A stretch of 39,619 bases of DNA from Bacillota bacterium (GCA_028709305.1 JAQVXE010000010.1:1-39619), one strand, 5' to 3'; shown: positions 1 to 8,859, numbered from the stretch's first letter. Program-made: numbers and translations. Notes: generated from the letters alone by a model not told the origin.

Positions 1-77
1 ATTGATTCAGGGAATGCGCTGATGAAGATAGAGGCAATGGCTGCTATGTCGGAGCTCTCCACAGGTCGTATGCCCAC
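1..77 (-). CDS. GNAT-family N-acetyltransferase, N-terminal fragment (runs off the left edge)
   Basis: A GTG codon at 77-75 lies 8 bases after a GGGAGG ribosome site and opens a frame of 25 residues that continues past the window edge. The peptide starts M-G-I-R-P-V-E-S-S-D-I-A-A-I and continues to A-F-P-E-S. The pattern IRP..xxD...I..I...AF is the usual beta1-alpha1 opening of GNAT acetyltransferases, which transfer acetyl groups from acetyl-CoA to amines. Only the N-terminus is visible, so the substrate cannot be guessed. The 222 bases between this start and the next gene (78-299) show no convincing gene; one open minus frame there lacks a start codon and a ribosome site. The family call rests on a short motif and is moderate. 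Confidence 0.55.
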   Translation of the reverse strand, partial: MGIRPVESSDIAAIASIFISAFPES

Positions 78-299
78 ATATCATGCCTCCCATGACTGTA
101 GATTCCCCAGTGCACCTCGGGTTCTCTTGAAAAGCAAATTGCCGATGGTCGCCGCACACATGGCCCAACCGAGCCAGGTGCCTTGCGTCTTGCGCTTGCA
201 TACTGTGCCGGTCTTCGAAGGCCATAGTAATCAGACGCTAAGGCTCGGTAGGGCCACATGCTAATGTGCGAGTGGGCGAAGCATCTCAGTTATGGTACG

Positions 300-1148
<849 letters not shown>

Positions 1149-1194
1149 TTGGTCCCCTCCCGATCATGGCTTCAGTTTCTGTTTCCACATCTTG

Positions 1195-1224
1195 ATTATA
1201 GCCTTAATATTCTTCCACTGCCAC
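1195..1224 (-). promoter_or_regulatory. Candidate sigma-A promoter for the SDH-family protease gene
   Basis: Read on the minus strand, GTGGCA (1224-1219) is followed after 18 bases by a perfect TATAAT (1200-1195). Transcription would start near 1188, leaving about 40 bases of leader before the ATG at 1148. The -10 is ideal and the -35 matches four of six positions. Confidence 0.5.
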
Positions 1225-1243
1225 GAGCGGAATAGCAATAGAG

Positions 1244-1263
1244 GGCTTCACCAGGGCGAAGCC
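1244..1263 (-). terminator. Possible weak terminator hairpin after the LysM-GH18 gene
   Basis: GGCTTC and GAAGCC form a 6-bp stem with an 8-base loop, 31 bases past the stop codon of the minus-strand gene. The following minus-strand bases (CTCTATTG) are only mildly T-rich, so efficiency is doubtful. Confidence 0.25.
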
Positions 1264-1294
1264 GGAGATCAGCCTTGCGTGGGTTTCGCTGATT

Positions 1295-2365
1295 CTACAT
1301 TCCCATACTCAGCGCCGAACTGAGCAGATTATGCGGAATCGTTCCCAAACGCCACAGAGCGATCTTGCGAATTCCCATTCTGTCAAGGAGATCTATCTTC
1401 ATTGCCACCGACATGAAGTCCTCATACCAAACACGATGCATTCTGCTTGAAGCATCATAGTAAGAGAAGCCCGGAGTTCCATCATCCAGGCTGCGCTCAA
1501 CCAGGCCGCCGGTCTCCCTCGATATTCTTTCTGCCGCTTCTGCCGTGACATAGGCTGGATCTGCTCCTTCGGTCCAATCGAGCCCGTATACGCCGAGTGC
1601 AACGGTGAGCTTGCTGGTTCCAATCCTGTCCACAGCGGCTCTTGCATTCTCTTCCAGCCATGAGATGGAAGTTGGAGGGCCTTCAACTGCCCCAGCCCCT
1701 TTTTCGTAGCCCTCCATGATCATTAGGTCAACACACTCAGATATCTGAGTTAAGTCCAGTCCGGTGTCGAGCCAATCGGATGGGAACACCAGAGCAATAG
1801 TGTAGTAGGGGCTGAGTCTTGCAAACCTGGAACGGACTTCGCATACGAGATTGTGCATTGCATCCCAATGGTCAGGGCCGATTTTCTGGAAGTCCAGGCA
1901 TGCACCATCAAGACAGCAGGTGGTTACTGCTTCCACGACGGCTGTTGCAAGGTGAGAGCGGCTATCATCTGCCATCAGAGCGGCAGAAGCTGCTTCAGCC
2001 GAATACGCAGCTTCTGACAGGTTCGTGACTCCGGCCAGCACTCGTGTGCGCCTTGCCCGAAGCACCTGCAAAGCTCGGTCCACGGCTCCTGCCCGAACCG
2101 TTCCGTCGGATTGCACCCTAAGGAAGGTGTATATCACTTCGTTGAAGGGCTCTGGAGATGCCAAGGCGTCTGCTATCCCCTCGGCAGCGGCATAGTCAGG
2201 AATGAACCCTATCAATCTATGCCTGCGCGGGATATGGAGCACTTGCCCGGGATGTACATGGTAGGGTTCCTCTATGGAATTCGCCTGGGCTATTGCTCTC
2301 AAGTCAGAGCGAAACCTTTGAGCTATGAGCCAGAGAGTATCACCGCTTTGGACTGAGTAATGCAT
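1295..2365 (-). CDS. LysM domain plus glycoside hydrolase family 18-like protein (SleL/YaaH type)
   Basis: Residues 2-46 are a clear LysM peptidoglycan-binding repeat (Y-S-V-Q-S-G-D-T-L-W to H-P-G-Q-V-L-H-I-P). The remaining roughly 305 residues match the GH18 TIM-barrel layout of spore cortex-lytic N-acetylglucosaminidases such as SleL/YaaH: a beta-1 strand L-I-G-F-I-P-D-Y, the catalytic strand motif at 153-160, and a C-terminal I-A-L-W-R-L-G. The motif reads D153-G-A-C-L-D158-F-Q160, where the family has DGxxxDxE; the catalytic acid Glu is therefore Gln. There is no signal peptide, as in other spore-coat LysM-GH18 proteins. ATG follows GGAGGCGGCATTC. It either lost hydrolysis and binds glycans, or uses another acid. 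Confidence 0.85.
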   Translation of the reverse strand: MHYSVQSGDTLWLIAQRFRSDLRAIAQANSIEEPYHVHPGQVLHIPRRHRLIGFIPDYAAAEGIADALASPEPFNEVIYTFLRVQSDGTVRAGAVDRALQVLRARRTRVLAGVTNLSEAAYSAEAASAALMADDSRSHLATAVVEAVTTCCLDGACLDFQKIGPDHWDAMHNLVCEVRSRFARLSPYYTIALVFPSDWLDTGLDLTQISECVDLMIMEGYEKGAGAVEGPPTSISWLEENARAAVDRIGTSKLTVALGVYGLDWTEGADPAYVTAEAAERISRETGGLVERSLDDGTPGFSYYDASSRMHRVWYEDFMSVAMKIDLLDRMGIRKIALWRLGTIPHNLLSSALSMGM

Positions 2366-2424
2366 GAATGCCGCCTCCTACGAGCGGTAATGACCTTAAC
2401 ACTATAGGCTATGCAAAAGGTCTC

Positions 2425-2449
2425 AAAAAAGTCCCCCGCTTGTCGAGAC
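2425..2449 (-). terminator. Candidate intrinsic terminator after the ECF S-component gene
   Basis: On the minus strand GTCTC (2449-2445) can pair with GGGAC (2435-2431), including one G-U pair, with a 9-base loop, followed directly by six T (2430-2425). It lies 20 bases past the stop of the upstream minus-strand gene. The stem is short, so it is probably modest in strength. Confidence 0.4.
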
Positions 2450-2468
2450 GGCATCTGGCTTACTTATC

Positions 2469-2996
2469 CTACGCTCTTGTCCTTCCGTATCTGTCGGTAA
2501 TCGCTCCTGTTCTAAGGAGAGCCTCGGAGACCAACACGGCAAGAACGCCTCCGGTCAGTGCCGTGGCAAGCTGTGGAGATCCCATTGCTTTCGCAGCAGG
2601 CTCTGGCAGTGACAGAAGGTACTTGGCGCTGGTAGATATGAAAAGGAACTTGGTTACGGATGCAGCGGCTATGCCCAGGATGCGGATCCAGATGTTCTTT
2701 CCTTTTCCGGTCTCATCAATGAGGCCGAATACGATGCAGAGAGACGCGTTGCCCAACTGTATCACTGGAACTAGAGGGCCTGCCGCCATTATTCCTACCA
2801 TCCATGCGATTACTGGCGTCGCCAGACCGATGACAGCACCGCTCCACATGCCGACGAGGATTACTGAGAGATACAGAAACATGTTAACTACAGGCCCTGT
2901 AAGCGGTTGAGGCAACTTGAGGACTACCTGGAATGCGAGGGTCATGGCCATCAGTATGGCAGTCCGAGTTATCCAATTGACTGGCTTTGTTGACAT
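2469..2996 (-). CDS. Predicted ECF transporter S component-like membrane protein
   Basis: This is a small, very hydrophobic protein (175 residues) with about five to six membrane segments. The opening R-T-A-I-L-M-A-M-T-L-A-F-Q, the stretch P-Q-P-L-T-G-P-V-V-N-M-F-L, and I-Q-L-G-N-A-S-L resemble substrate-binding S components of energy-coupling factor vitamin importers found in Bacillota. The substrate cannot be told from sequence, and no EcfA/EcfT genes lie nearby, so a shared module encoded elsewhere would be needed. The start is chosen at the ATG (2996-2994), 8 bases after the second GGAG of AGGAGGAG; a GTG two codons earlier (3002) is the alternative. It lies 21 bases downstream of the ZIP gene, probably in one transcript with it. 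Confidence 0.6.
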   Translation of the reverse strand: MSTKPVNWITRTAILMAMTLAFQVVLKLPQPLTGPVVNMFLYLSVILVGMWSGAVIGLATPVIAWMVGIMAAGPLVPVIQLGNASLCIVFGLIDETGKGKNIWIRILGIAAASVTKFLFISTSAKYLLSLPEPAAKAMGSPQLATALTGGVLAVLVSEALLRTGAITDRYGRTRA

Positions 2997-3017
2997 GAAC
3001 ACAACTCCTCCTTGCCT

Positions 3018-3758
3018 TTAGAAAACGTAGATGAGCAACATTCCGACGAGGATTCCCATGACTATTCCGAAGGTTCCTGAGTGCCCCTCCGCAAACTCCT
3101 GAGCGTCGGGTATGAGTTCGTCAGCGGTAATGAAGACCATGGCGCCGCCGGCAAAGGCCAGAGAGACTGCAAGTACGCCGTCTGATACATTTCCGATCGC
3201 TGCCCCCATCAGCGCCCCCACAGCCATTGGCAACCCTGCAAGGGCGCCGTACAGGGCGCTCTTCTTCGGCTCGACACGTGCTGCACACATGGGAGCCGCC
3301 ATGGCCATGCCCTCCGGGATGTTGTGGATCGCGATAGTGAGAGCTACCGACAGACCCAGCGATTCGCCGTGGGCGTAACCAGCGCCAATAGCCAGCCCCT
3401 CCGGGAGGTTGTGCATTGCAATCCCGATCCCTGTAAGAATGCCGGCTCTGAGGAAGCGATTCCTCTCGCAATCTTCTGAGACAAAGTGAAAATGGGGAAT
3501 CAAAAGGTCAACTACTCCGGTTGCGCCTACTCCCAGCAAGAAGCCGCCAACAGTCTGGGCAACTCCCCCTATTTCGATGGCTTCTGGAATAAGGTCGAGG
3601 AAGACTATTGCAAGCATTACGCCGCCTGCGACTCCCATTAGCATGGATAGGGTGCGCCGTTTTGGAATTCCTGATACTGCGGTCAAGAAGGCACCCAGCC
3701 CGGTTCCGAGAACGCCTGCTGCGAGCCCGAGAATTGTCGCTTTCAATATGTGCTGCAA
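3018..3758 (-). CDS. ZIP-family divalent metal transporter
   Basis: The protein has about eight membrane segments and both ZIP signature helices: H-N-L-P-E-G in TM4 and H-N-I-P-E-G in TM5, whose His, Asn and Glu residues form the binuclear metal site. A cytosolic loop with H-F-H-F lies between TM3 and TM4. Members import zinc, iron or manganese down a gradient; the metal here is not predictable. I choose a TTG start at 3758-3756, because AGGAGG ends 7 bases before it; the ATG at 3782 would place that ribosome site inside the coding sequence. The protein is then 246 residues. It leads the minus-strand pair with the ECF S component and is divergent from coaX. Confidence 0.85.
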   Translation of the reverse strand: MQHILKATILGLAAGVLGTGLGAFLTAVSGIPKRRTLSMLMGVAGGVMLAIVFLDLIPEAIEIGGVAQTVGGFLLGVGATGVVDLLIPHFHFVSEDCERNRFLRAGILTGIGIAMHNLPEGLAIGAGYAHGESLGLSVALTIAIHNIPEGMAMAAPMCAARVEPKKSALYGALAGLPMAVGALMGAAIGNVSDGVLAVSLAFAGGAMVFITADELIPDAQEFAEGHSGTFGIVMGILVGMLLIYVF

Positions 3759-3858
3759 CTTTGCACCTCCTGCTCCTAGCATATTTTACGCCGAGTCACT
3801 ATCCCTGTCAAAACCAAGCAGGCGAGATATCAGGGGGGTGATTGAGGCAATTTTCTTG

Positions 3859-3867
3859 TGGTATAAT
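3859..3867 (+). promoter_or_regulatory. Extended -10 promoter element for coaX-hflX-dusB
   Basis: TGG followed by a perfect TATAAT (3862-3867) is an extended -10 element. There is no good -35, as is common for extended -10 promoters. Transcription would begin near 3874, about 14 bases before the coaX ATG, which argues against the upstream TTG at 3867. Confidence 0.5.
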
Positions 3868-3887
3868 TGCGCAAAGAGGGTGGTCGC

Positions 3888-4655
3888 ATGATTCTCGCAA
3901 TTGACGTGGGCAATACCAACACTGTGCTGGGAGTCTTTGACGGCGAAGAACTCCTTGCAAACTACCGAGTGTCTACCGACAAGCTACGGACTGCCGATGA
4001 ATGGGGCATGCTTCTGCTGGACTTGCTTAAGCACGGCAAGACCGACACTTCTACGATCCACGGAGTGATAATCTCCTCTGTGGTTCCCCCGGCAATCACG
4101 GAATTGGAGAAGATGTCGCGTAGATACTTCCGGTGCGAGCCTGAAATAGTGGGTCCGGGAATGAAGACCGGGATGCCAATACGGTACGAGAATCCCAAGG
4201 AGGTGGGAGCCGACAGGATCGTGAATGCTGTTGCCGGATACGAGATGTACGGCGGCCCGCTTATTATCGTGGATTTTGGCACTGCGACTACGTTTTGCGC
4301 CGTTGATCAATCCGGAGAGTACCTTGGCGGTGCGATTGCTCCTGGAATAATGATATCAGCTGAGGCGCTATATATGAGGGCGGCCCGCCTTCCCAGGGTG
4401 GAATTGACCAAGCCTCAGTCGGTAATCGGCAAGAACACCGTCTCGAGCATGCAGGCGGGGATCTTGTATGGCTTTGCGGGCCAGGTTGACGGGATCGTGC
4501 GGAGGATGAAGAGCGAGTTGGCAGGAAGCCCGAAGGTGATCGCAACTGGCGGGCTTGCGGAAGCAATATCGCTTGAATCGGACGAGGTTGATGAGGTCAA
4601 TCAGGATCTAACGTTGATAGGGCTTCGCATTCTATGGGAAAGGAATCATTCTTAG
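3888..4655 (+). CDS. coaX: Type III pantothenate kinase
   Basis: The enzyme phosphorylates pantothenate, the first step of coenzyme A synthesis. The 255-residue length is usual for CoaX. Conserved ASKHA-fold motifs are visible: the N-terminal phosphate loop D-V-G-N-T-N-T, the V-G-A-D-R-I-V-N-A pantothenate-binding segment, V-D-F-G-T-A-T-T-F, and A-T-G-G-L-A near the C-terminus. The ATG at 3888 is preferred over an in-frame TTG at 3867, since the latter sits inside the promoter -10. It is the first gene of a run with hflX (15-base gap) and dusB. The assignment is firm. Confidence 0.95.
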   Translation: MILAIDVGNTNTVLGVFDGEELLANYRVSTDKLRTADEWGMLLLDLLKHGKTDTSTIHGVIISSVVPPAITELEKMSRRYFRCEPEIVGPGMKTGMPIRYENPKEVGADRIVNAVAGYEMYGGPLIIVDFGTATTFCAVDQSGEYLGGAIAPGIMISAEALYMRAARLPRVELTKPQSVIGKNTVSSMQAGILYGFAGQVDGIVRRMKSELAGSPKVIATGGLAEAISLESDEVDEVNQDLTLIGLRILWERNHS

Positions 4656-4670
4656 ATTCAGCGGGGTGAT

Positions 4671-5993
4671 ATGTTGACTACCAGTTTCAGCCTGCAGGGT
4701 GCAGGCAATGATTCATCCGACTCCGGATCAGATGGCAGTATGGAAAGGGCAGTATTGGTAGGTTTGGAGACTGCTGCTCCTTCCGTATGGAACATAGACG
4801 ATTCCGTGGGAGAACTGGCACATCTGACTGAGACTGCAGGGGCGGCCGTAGCTGCTACTGTAGTCCAGAAAAAAGGCAAGCCTGATCCTGCCTACTACGT
4901 AGGGGAGGGCAAGGCAAGGGAGATTGAGATGGTTCGCTCGGCGACAGGAGCAAACCTAGTCATCTTTGACGATGAACTCAGTCCTGCGCAGCAGCGTAAT
5001 CTTGAAGAGATCATTGACGGGCGTGTGATCGACAGAACTGAGTTGATCCTGGACATTTTCGCCCAGCGCGCTGCGACGTCGGAAGGCAAACTCCAGGTCG
5101 AGCTGGCACAGCTCAATTACATGCTCCCAAGGCTGACGGGGCGCGGAACGGAGCTGTCGCGGCTTGGGGGCGGTATCGGCACTAGAGGCCCCGGCGAAAC
5201 GAAACTTGAAGCAGATCGCCGAACTATCCGAAATCGAATATCCAGCATAACCAAGGAACTTGAGGGGGTTAGGCAGCGCCGTACGGTGCAGCGCCAGAAG
5301 AGGCGCGATGCCCATCTCCCCCTTGTTGCGCTAGTGGGTTACACTAATGCAGGCAAGTCAAGTCTTCTCAATACTCTTACCGGCGCAGAAGCCCTTGTTG
5401 AGGACAAGCTTTTTGCTACTCTTGACCCAACGACGCGGAGATATACACTTCCGGACGGGCAGGCGCTGCTCCTTACAGATACAGTGGGGTTCATACAGAA
5501 GCTCCCACATCACTTGATAATGGCATTCCGAGCCACACTGGAAGAGGTTGTGGATGCCGACATGTTGTTGCATGTTGTCGATGCTTCCCATCCCCGGGCG
5601 ATGGAACACTGCGAAGCCGTCTTCGACGTGCTGCGCGAGATTGATGCCGTGGATCACCCGGTCGTCACGGCGCTCAACAAGTCGGACTTGCCGGAATCCG
5701 GGCCGATGATAGAGAGGCTCCGTCACGCCTATCCGAAGAGCGTCGGAGTTTCCACCGTCACCGGCGAAGGCCTTGACGACCTCGCCAAGATGATATCCGA
5801 CGAGCTATCGAGCTGGAGGGTTAGGGTGGAAGAGGTCATTCCCTATGGCGATCCTGTGTTGGGCCTTATCAGAGCAAGGGGCACAATAATCTCTGAGGAG
5901 TACCGAGAGGACGGAGTGGCCATAGTAGCTGATGTAGATCGAATAGTTGCAGGTCAGGCCAGAAAGGCGAGATCCAATGGATCGAAGCGATAG
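4671..5993 (+). CDS. hflX: Ribosome-associated GTPase HflX
   Basis: HflX splits stalled 70S ribosomes under stress and binds the 50S subunit. The 440-residue protein has the N-terminal HflX domain with Y-Y-V-G-E-G-K-A and the glycine-rich G-G-G-I-G-T-R-G-P-G-E-T-K linker, a helical arm (about 180-215), and the G domain with P-loop G-Y-T-N-A-G-K-S (223-230), D-T-V-G-F-I as G3 and N-K-S-D as G4. The first 23 residues are acidic and Ser/Asp-rich. ATG follows GGGGTGAT. The 3' end overlaps dusB by 17 bases in another frame, indicating co-transcription. Confidence 0.95.
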   Translation: MLTTSFSLQGAGNDSSDSGSDGSMERAVLVGLETAAPSVWNIDDSVGELAHLTETAGAAVAATVVQKKGKPDPAYYVGEGKAREIEMVRSATGANLVIFDDELSPAQQRNLEEIIDGRVIDRTELILDIFAQRAATSEGKLQVELAQLNYMLPRLTGRGTELSRLGGGIGTRGPGETKLEADRRTIRNRISSITKELEGVRQRRTVQRQKRRDAHLPLVALVGYTNAGKSSLLNTLTGAEALVEDKLFATLDPTTRRYTLPDGQALLLTDTVGFIQKLPHHLIMAFRATLEEVVDADMLLHVVDASHPRAMEHCEAVFDVLREIDAVDHPVVTALNKSDLPESGPMIERLRHAYPKSVGVSTVTGEGLDDLAKMISDELSSWRVRVEEVIPYGDPVLGLIRARGTIISEEYREDGVAIVADVDRIVAGQARKARSNGSKR

Positions 5994-7020
5994 CAGCTTG
6001 GGGGTAGGCCAGGCCGGGTCGCAGGCTGGGAACCCTGGGCAGCCTCCTTCAAGAGCGAAAGGCTTTTCCATAGGCACTGTGCACATGGAGAATCCACTCG
6101 TGCTGGCTCCCATGGCCGGCGTGTGCGATGCTCCCTTCAGGCGTATATGTAGAGAGATGGGCTGTGCCCTGACCTATACAGAGATGGTCAGCGGCATGGC
6201 CTTGGTTTACGCCAACGCGCGAACCGTGGAGATGCTGACGCTTTTCGAAGACGATCATCCCATTGCGGTGCAGATCTTCGGATCGAACCCAGGCGTGATG
6301 GCTCAGGCTGCTGCCATGGTTGAGCGAGCAGGCGCAGATATCATAGACATAAACATGGGATGCCCCGTTCCAAAAATCGTGAAGAACAGAGAGGGGTCAG
6401 CGCTCATGCGCGACCCTGAGCTGGCTTGGGCGATTGTCCGGGCTGTGAGGAAAGAGGTATGCGTTCCTGTTACAGTCAAGATCCGCAAGGGATGGGATGA
6501 TTCCAGCGTGAACGCTATCGAGTTCGCTAAAGGGTGTGCAGAGGCTGGGGCAGACGGCATTGCAGTCCATGGCCGCACCCGGGAGCAGGGCTACAGCGGA
6601 GAGGCAGACTGGCACATAATCGCCCAGGTTGCCGATGCTGTGGATGTGCCGGTGATCGGGAACGGGGATGTAACTTGCGCCGAGGATGCTCTGGGGATTA
6701 TGGAACAGACGGGTTGTGTCGGTGTGATGATTGGCCGTGGGGCCTTGGGCAACCCGTGGATTTTCCAAGAATGCCTTCACTACCTGAACACAGGTGACCA
6801 CATGCCCGAGCCGGAGCTTCGTGAGAGGGTTTCAATGGCGTTGCGACATCTTGATGATGCAGTTGAGTTCAAGGGAGAAGGAGTGGCCGTGCGAGAGATG
6901 CGAAAGCACCTGGCTTGGTACATCCGGGGACTTAGGGGTGCGGCGCGAATGCGTGAGGCCATAAACTCTTCAGAGAGCGTTAGGGAGTTGCGCGACATCA
7001 TGTTGAAATACTCCAGCTGA
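5977..7020 (+). CDS. dusB: tRNA-dihydrouridine synthase (DusB type)
   Basis: A flavin-dependent TIM-barrel enzyme that reduces specific uridines in tRNA to dihydrouridine. Motifs include L-A-P-M-A-G-V-C-D at the FMN-binding N-terminus, N-M-G-C-P-V-P-K with the catalytic Cys129, V-H-G-R-T-R-E-Q-G-Y-S-G, and I-G-N-G-D-V. The C-terminal helical domain ends with M-R-K-H-L-A-W-Y-I-R-G, a typical DusB tail. The ATG at 5977 is used instead of an earlier in-frame codon at 5947; it still leaves about 25 variable residues before the conserved core. It overlaps hflX by 17 bases. The neighbouring HTH gene has its own promoter at 7073. Confidence 0.93.
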   Translation: MDRSDSSLGVGQAGSQAGNPGQPPSRAKGFSIGTVHMENPLVLAPMAGVCDAPFRRICREMGCALTYTEMVSGMALVYANARTVEMLTLFEDDHPIAVQIFGSNPGVMAQAAAMVERAGADIIDINMGCPVPKIVKNREGSALMRDPELAWAIVRAVRKEVCVPVTVKIRKGWDDSSVNAIEFAKGCAEAGADGIAVHGRTREQGYSGEADWHIIAQVADAVDVPVIGNGDVTCAEDALGIMEQTGCVGVMIGRGALGNPWIFQECLHYLNTGDHMPEPELRERVSMALRHLDDAVEFKGEGVAVREMRKHLAWYIRGLRGAARMREAINSSESVRELRDIMLKYSS

Positions 7021-7072
7021 GCTGCATGCATTGTCCACCTGCCGATTTCCTTCCATGTTCTTGTCTATCCAC

Positions 7073-7101
7073 TTGTTTCACGCAGCCTCCTCTGCTAGAA
7101 T
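7073..7101 (+). promoter_or_regulatory. Sigma-A-like promoter of the HTH gene, with palindromes downstream
   Basis: TTGTTT (7073-7078) and TAGAAT (7096-7101) are separated by exactly 17 bases. Transcription would begin near 7108, which rules out the long frame start at 7026. Just after the -10 lie TGTGCACA, a perfect palindrome, and GTGTGAACAC, an imperfect one; either could be an operator. The same TTGTnT-N17-TAGAAT pattern recurs at 11877 and 12332. Confidence 0.55.
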
Positions 7102-7148
7102 CGTGGTGTGCACATAAGTGTGAACACCCCTATGTCTTCTGTGGGGAG

Positions 7149-7688
7149 GTGAGTTCCACGAATCTGATACGCGTTGGAGATAAGGTAATCGACAGGAATA
7201 GGATAGACCGGACGATTGACAAGCTTCTTGAAATGAGGCAGAGAGGCGTGTCGCAGGCGGAAGCAGCGGCAGCCGTCGGAATCGATAGGCCCTTTGTGTC
7301 GCGCCTTGAAAATCTCGGAGAGATTCGAAAAGGCAGACGAGTCGCCCTTGTCGGCTTTCCCATCGGGAACAAGGAAGAGATAGGGCGACTTGCAAAGAAG
7401 GCGGGCGTAGACTTTATTTGGCTCATGAACGACGTTGAGAGATGGGCTTACGTGGAGGAAAGGTCAGGGATAGAATTGCTCAATGACGTTGTTCGTGACA
7501 TATCCGATTTTCATCAGTATGATCAGGTAATCTTCCTGGGCTCAGATTTCCGGGTTCGCCTGATCGAAGCGATTCTGGGCGAGAAGGTGACATCTGTGGT
7601 GATCGGGAAATCCCCCATTAAAGAGGATGTCAACATAGACCCTGAGGAAATGGCTGCCCTAATAGAAGCCGTGCGGGGAGGCGCTTGA
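7149..7688 (+). CDS. Helix-turn-helix protein paired with the quinate dehydrogenase-like gene
   Basis: The frame encodes about 179 residues. Residues ~27-60 form an XRE-like helix-turn-helix (R-G-V-S-Q-A-E-A-A-A-A-V-G-I-D-R followed by F-V-S-R-L-E-N-L). The rest is an alpha/beta domain with V-A-L-V-G-F-P-I-G-N-K-E and V-I-F-L-G-S-D-F strands, resembling a small Rossmann-like fold. I recall similar proteins in Clostridia next to the same partner, but know of no proven function. The start is unsettled: the GTG at 7149 directly abuts a GGGGAG, while GGAGGTGA better serves a CTG at 7164; the first conserved residues are I-R-V-G-D-K. It overlaps the TTG alternative start of the next gene. It may be an autoregulator. 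Confidence 0.7.
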   Translation: MSSTNLIRVGDKVIDRNRIDRTIDKLLEMRQRGVSQAEAAAAVGIDRPFVSRLENLGEIRKGRRVALVGFPIGNKEEIGRLAKKAGVDFIWLMNDVERWAYVEERSGIELLNDVVRDISDFHQYDQVIFLGSDFRVRLIEAILGEKVTSVVIGKSPIKEDVNIDPEEMAALIEAVRGGA

Positions 7689-7693
7689 TAGGC

Positions 7694-8617
7694 ATGAAGC
7701 ATGTTGTGAGTGTCAGCATAGGCTCATCTGAACGTAACCATTCAGCAACAGTCAATCTGTTGGGAGAGGAGATCCTCGTCGAGCGAATCGGGACGGATGG
7801 CGACATGAATAGGGCCACAGAGCTGATCAAGGAGCTTGACGGCAAGGTAGATGCTTTCGGAATGGGGGGCATCGACCTTTACATGGCCGGGGTAGGCAAG
7901 AGGTACGTCTTTCGCGATGCACGGAGAATCTCTGCGGCCGCGCAGAAGACTCCTCTCGTAGACGGGACAATCCTGAAGAGCAGTCTGGAGTATAATGCGG
8001 TGAAGCATGCTGCTGAGGCTGAGAAGCTGCCCATAGCAGGCAAGAATGTGTTCGTTGCGTGCGTTATTGACCGCATAGGCATGGGCCGTGCCTTTGAGGA
8101 ACTTGGGTGCAAGATGGTCTATGGCGACCTGATGTTCAGCACAGGCATGCATATCCCGATCTACTCGCTCAATACCATATACCGGCTGGCGCCGATCTTG
8201 ATGCCGATAATGACGCAACTCCCGTTCAGCTGGCTTTACCCCACTGGCAAGAAGCAGAAAGTAGGTGGAGATGGGCAAGGAAACGAGAAACCGAGGTTCC
8301 AGAAATACTACAACCAGGCCGATGTGATCGCAGGCGACTTCCATTATATATACAAGTACTTGCCCCAGCGGATTGACGGCAAGATAGTTCTCACCAACAC
8401 GGTCACTTCCAAGGATGTGGAGGATCTTGGCCGACGAGGCGCAAGCGTTCTAGTGACTACTACCCCTGAGATAAATGGCAGGTCATTCGGGGTGAATGTT
8501 ATTGAGGCAATGATGGTGGCGTTGATGGGCAAACCGGTCGAGAGTATCACCGACGATGATTTCGTGCAGATGCTGCAACGCCTTGATGTAAAACCCCGGG
8601 TTGTGAGATACAAATGA
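7694..8617 (+). CDS. Conserved protein of the family labelled 'quinate 5-dehydrogenase' (function unproven)
   Basis: The 307-residue protein starts M-K-H-V-V-S-V-S-I-G-S-S, and has G-M-G-G-I-D-L-Y near residue 55, an N-terminal half with T-P-L-V-D-G-T, and a second half with G-K-I-V-L-T-N-T-V-T and V-T-T-T-P-E-I-N-G-R-S-F-G-V-N. I recognise it as a family of anaerobic Bacillota proteins commonly annotated quinate 5-dehydrogenase. I see no evidence for quinate metabolism here; no shikimate or quinate genes are adjacent, so the label should be treated with caution. ATG 7694 is preferred over TTG 7685. It directly follows the HTH gene, which suggests that the two work together. Confidence 0.65.
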   Translation: MKHVVSVSIGSSERNHSATVNLLGEEILVERIGTDGDMNRATELIKELDGKVDAFGMGGIDLYMAGVGKRYVFRDARRISAAAQKTPLVDGTILKSSLEYNAVKHAAEAEKLPIAGKNVFVACVIDRIGMGRAFEELGCKMVYGDLMFSTGMHIPIYSLNTIYRLAPILMPIMTQLPFSWLYPTGKKQKVGGDGQGNEKPRFQKYYNQADVIAGDFHYIYKYLPQRIDGKIVLTNTVTSKDVEDLGRRGASVLVTTTPEINGRSFGVNVIEAMMVALMGKPVESITDDDFVQMLQRLDVKPRVVRYK

Positions 8618-8680
8618 GTTTTGGTGGCAATATTCCCATCTCATGCATGACCTGAATCATATATGGCAGGCCCTGGCTCC

Positions 8681-8709
8681 TTGACAAGCCCGGGTCTGCT
8701 TGCCATAAT
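8681..8709 (+). promoter_or_regulatory. Strong sigma-A promoter of the greA-lysS-nagB operon
   Basis: A perfect TTGACA (8681-8686), a 17-base spacer and CATAAT (8704-8709) form a near-consensus promoter. The start site would be near 8716, leaving a leader of about 144 bases before greA. Confidence 0.75.
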
Positions 8710-8711
8710 AT

Positions 8712-8745
8712 TGGCGTGACTTTTGGCGGGGACGCCATATTTTTT
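8712..8745 (+). terminator. Terminator or attenuator hairpin at the start of the greA leader
   Basis: ACGCCA (8732-8737) is followed by a T-rich tail (8738-8745, TATTTTTT). It can pair with TGGCGT (8712-8717, 6 bp) or its CGCCA with TGGCG (8724-8728, 5 bp, GGGA loop). The predicted start near 8716 cuts the outer left arm, so read-through transcripts can form the longer stem while the local promoter's transcript can form only the shorter one. It may stop upstream transcription or attenuate greA. Confidence 0.5.
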
Positions 8746-8802
8746 ACTGTGAAAATTTATGGATCTTTCGGGTTTGAATCTGCCCACGGGGGCGTGAATA
8801 CA

Positions 8803-8859
8803 ATGGTTATCATCCTGGACAGTAGCCAGGAATTGATGTTCGAGGGGAGCTTGGTGTAG
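8803..8859 (+). other. Possible 18-codon leader ORF abutting and in frame with greA
   Basis: ATG at 8803 follows GGGGGCG by about 9 bases. The frame codes for 18 residues (M-V-I-I-L-D-S-S-Q-E-L and so on) and stops with TAG directly before the greA ATG, in the same frame. It may couple translation to greA, or be chance. The same frame is open back to a GTG at 8749 without a ribosome site. Confidence 0.25.

Noticed and set aside
78-260. Minus-strand open frames between the GNAT fragment and the protease gene
   Set aside because: One reads plausibly for about 45 residues but has no start codon with a ribosome site; the others look like noise.
7026-7148. N-terminal extension of the HTH protein, rich in Cys and Pro
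   Set aside because: It covers the predicted promoter (7073-7101) and has no ribosome site.
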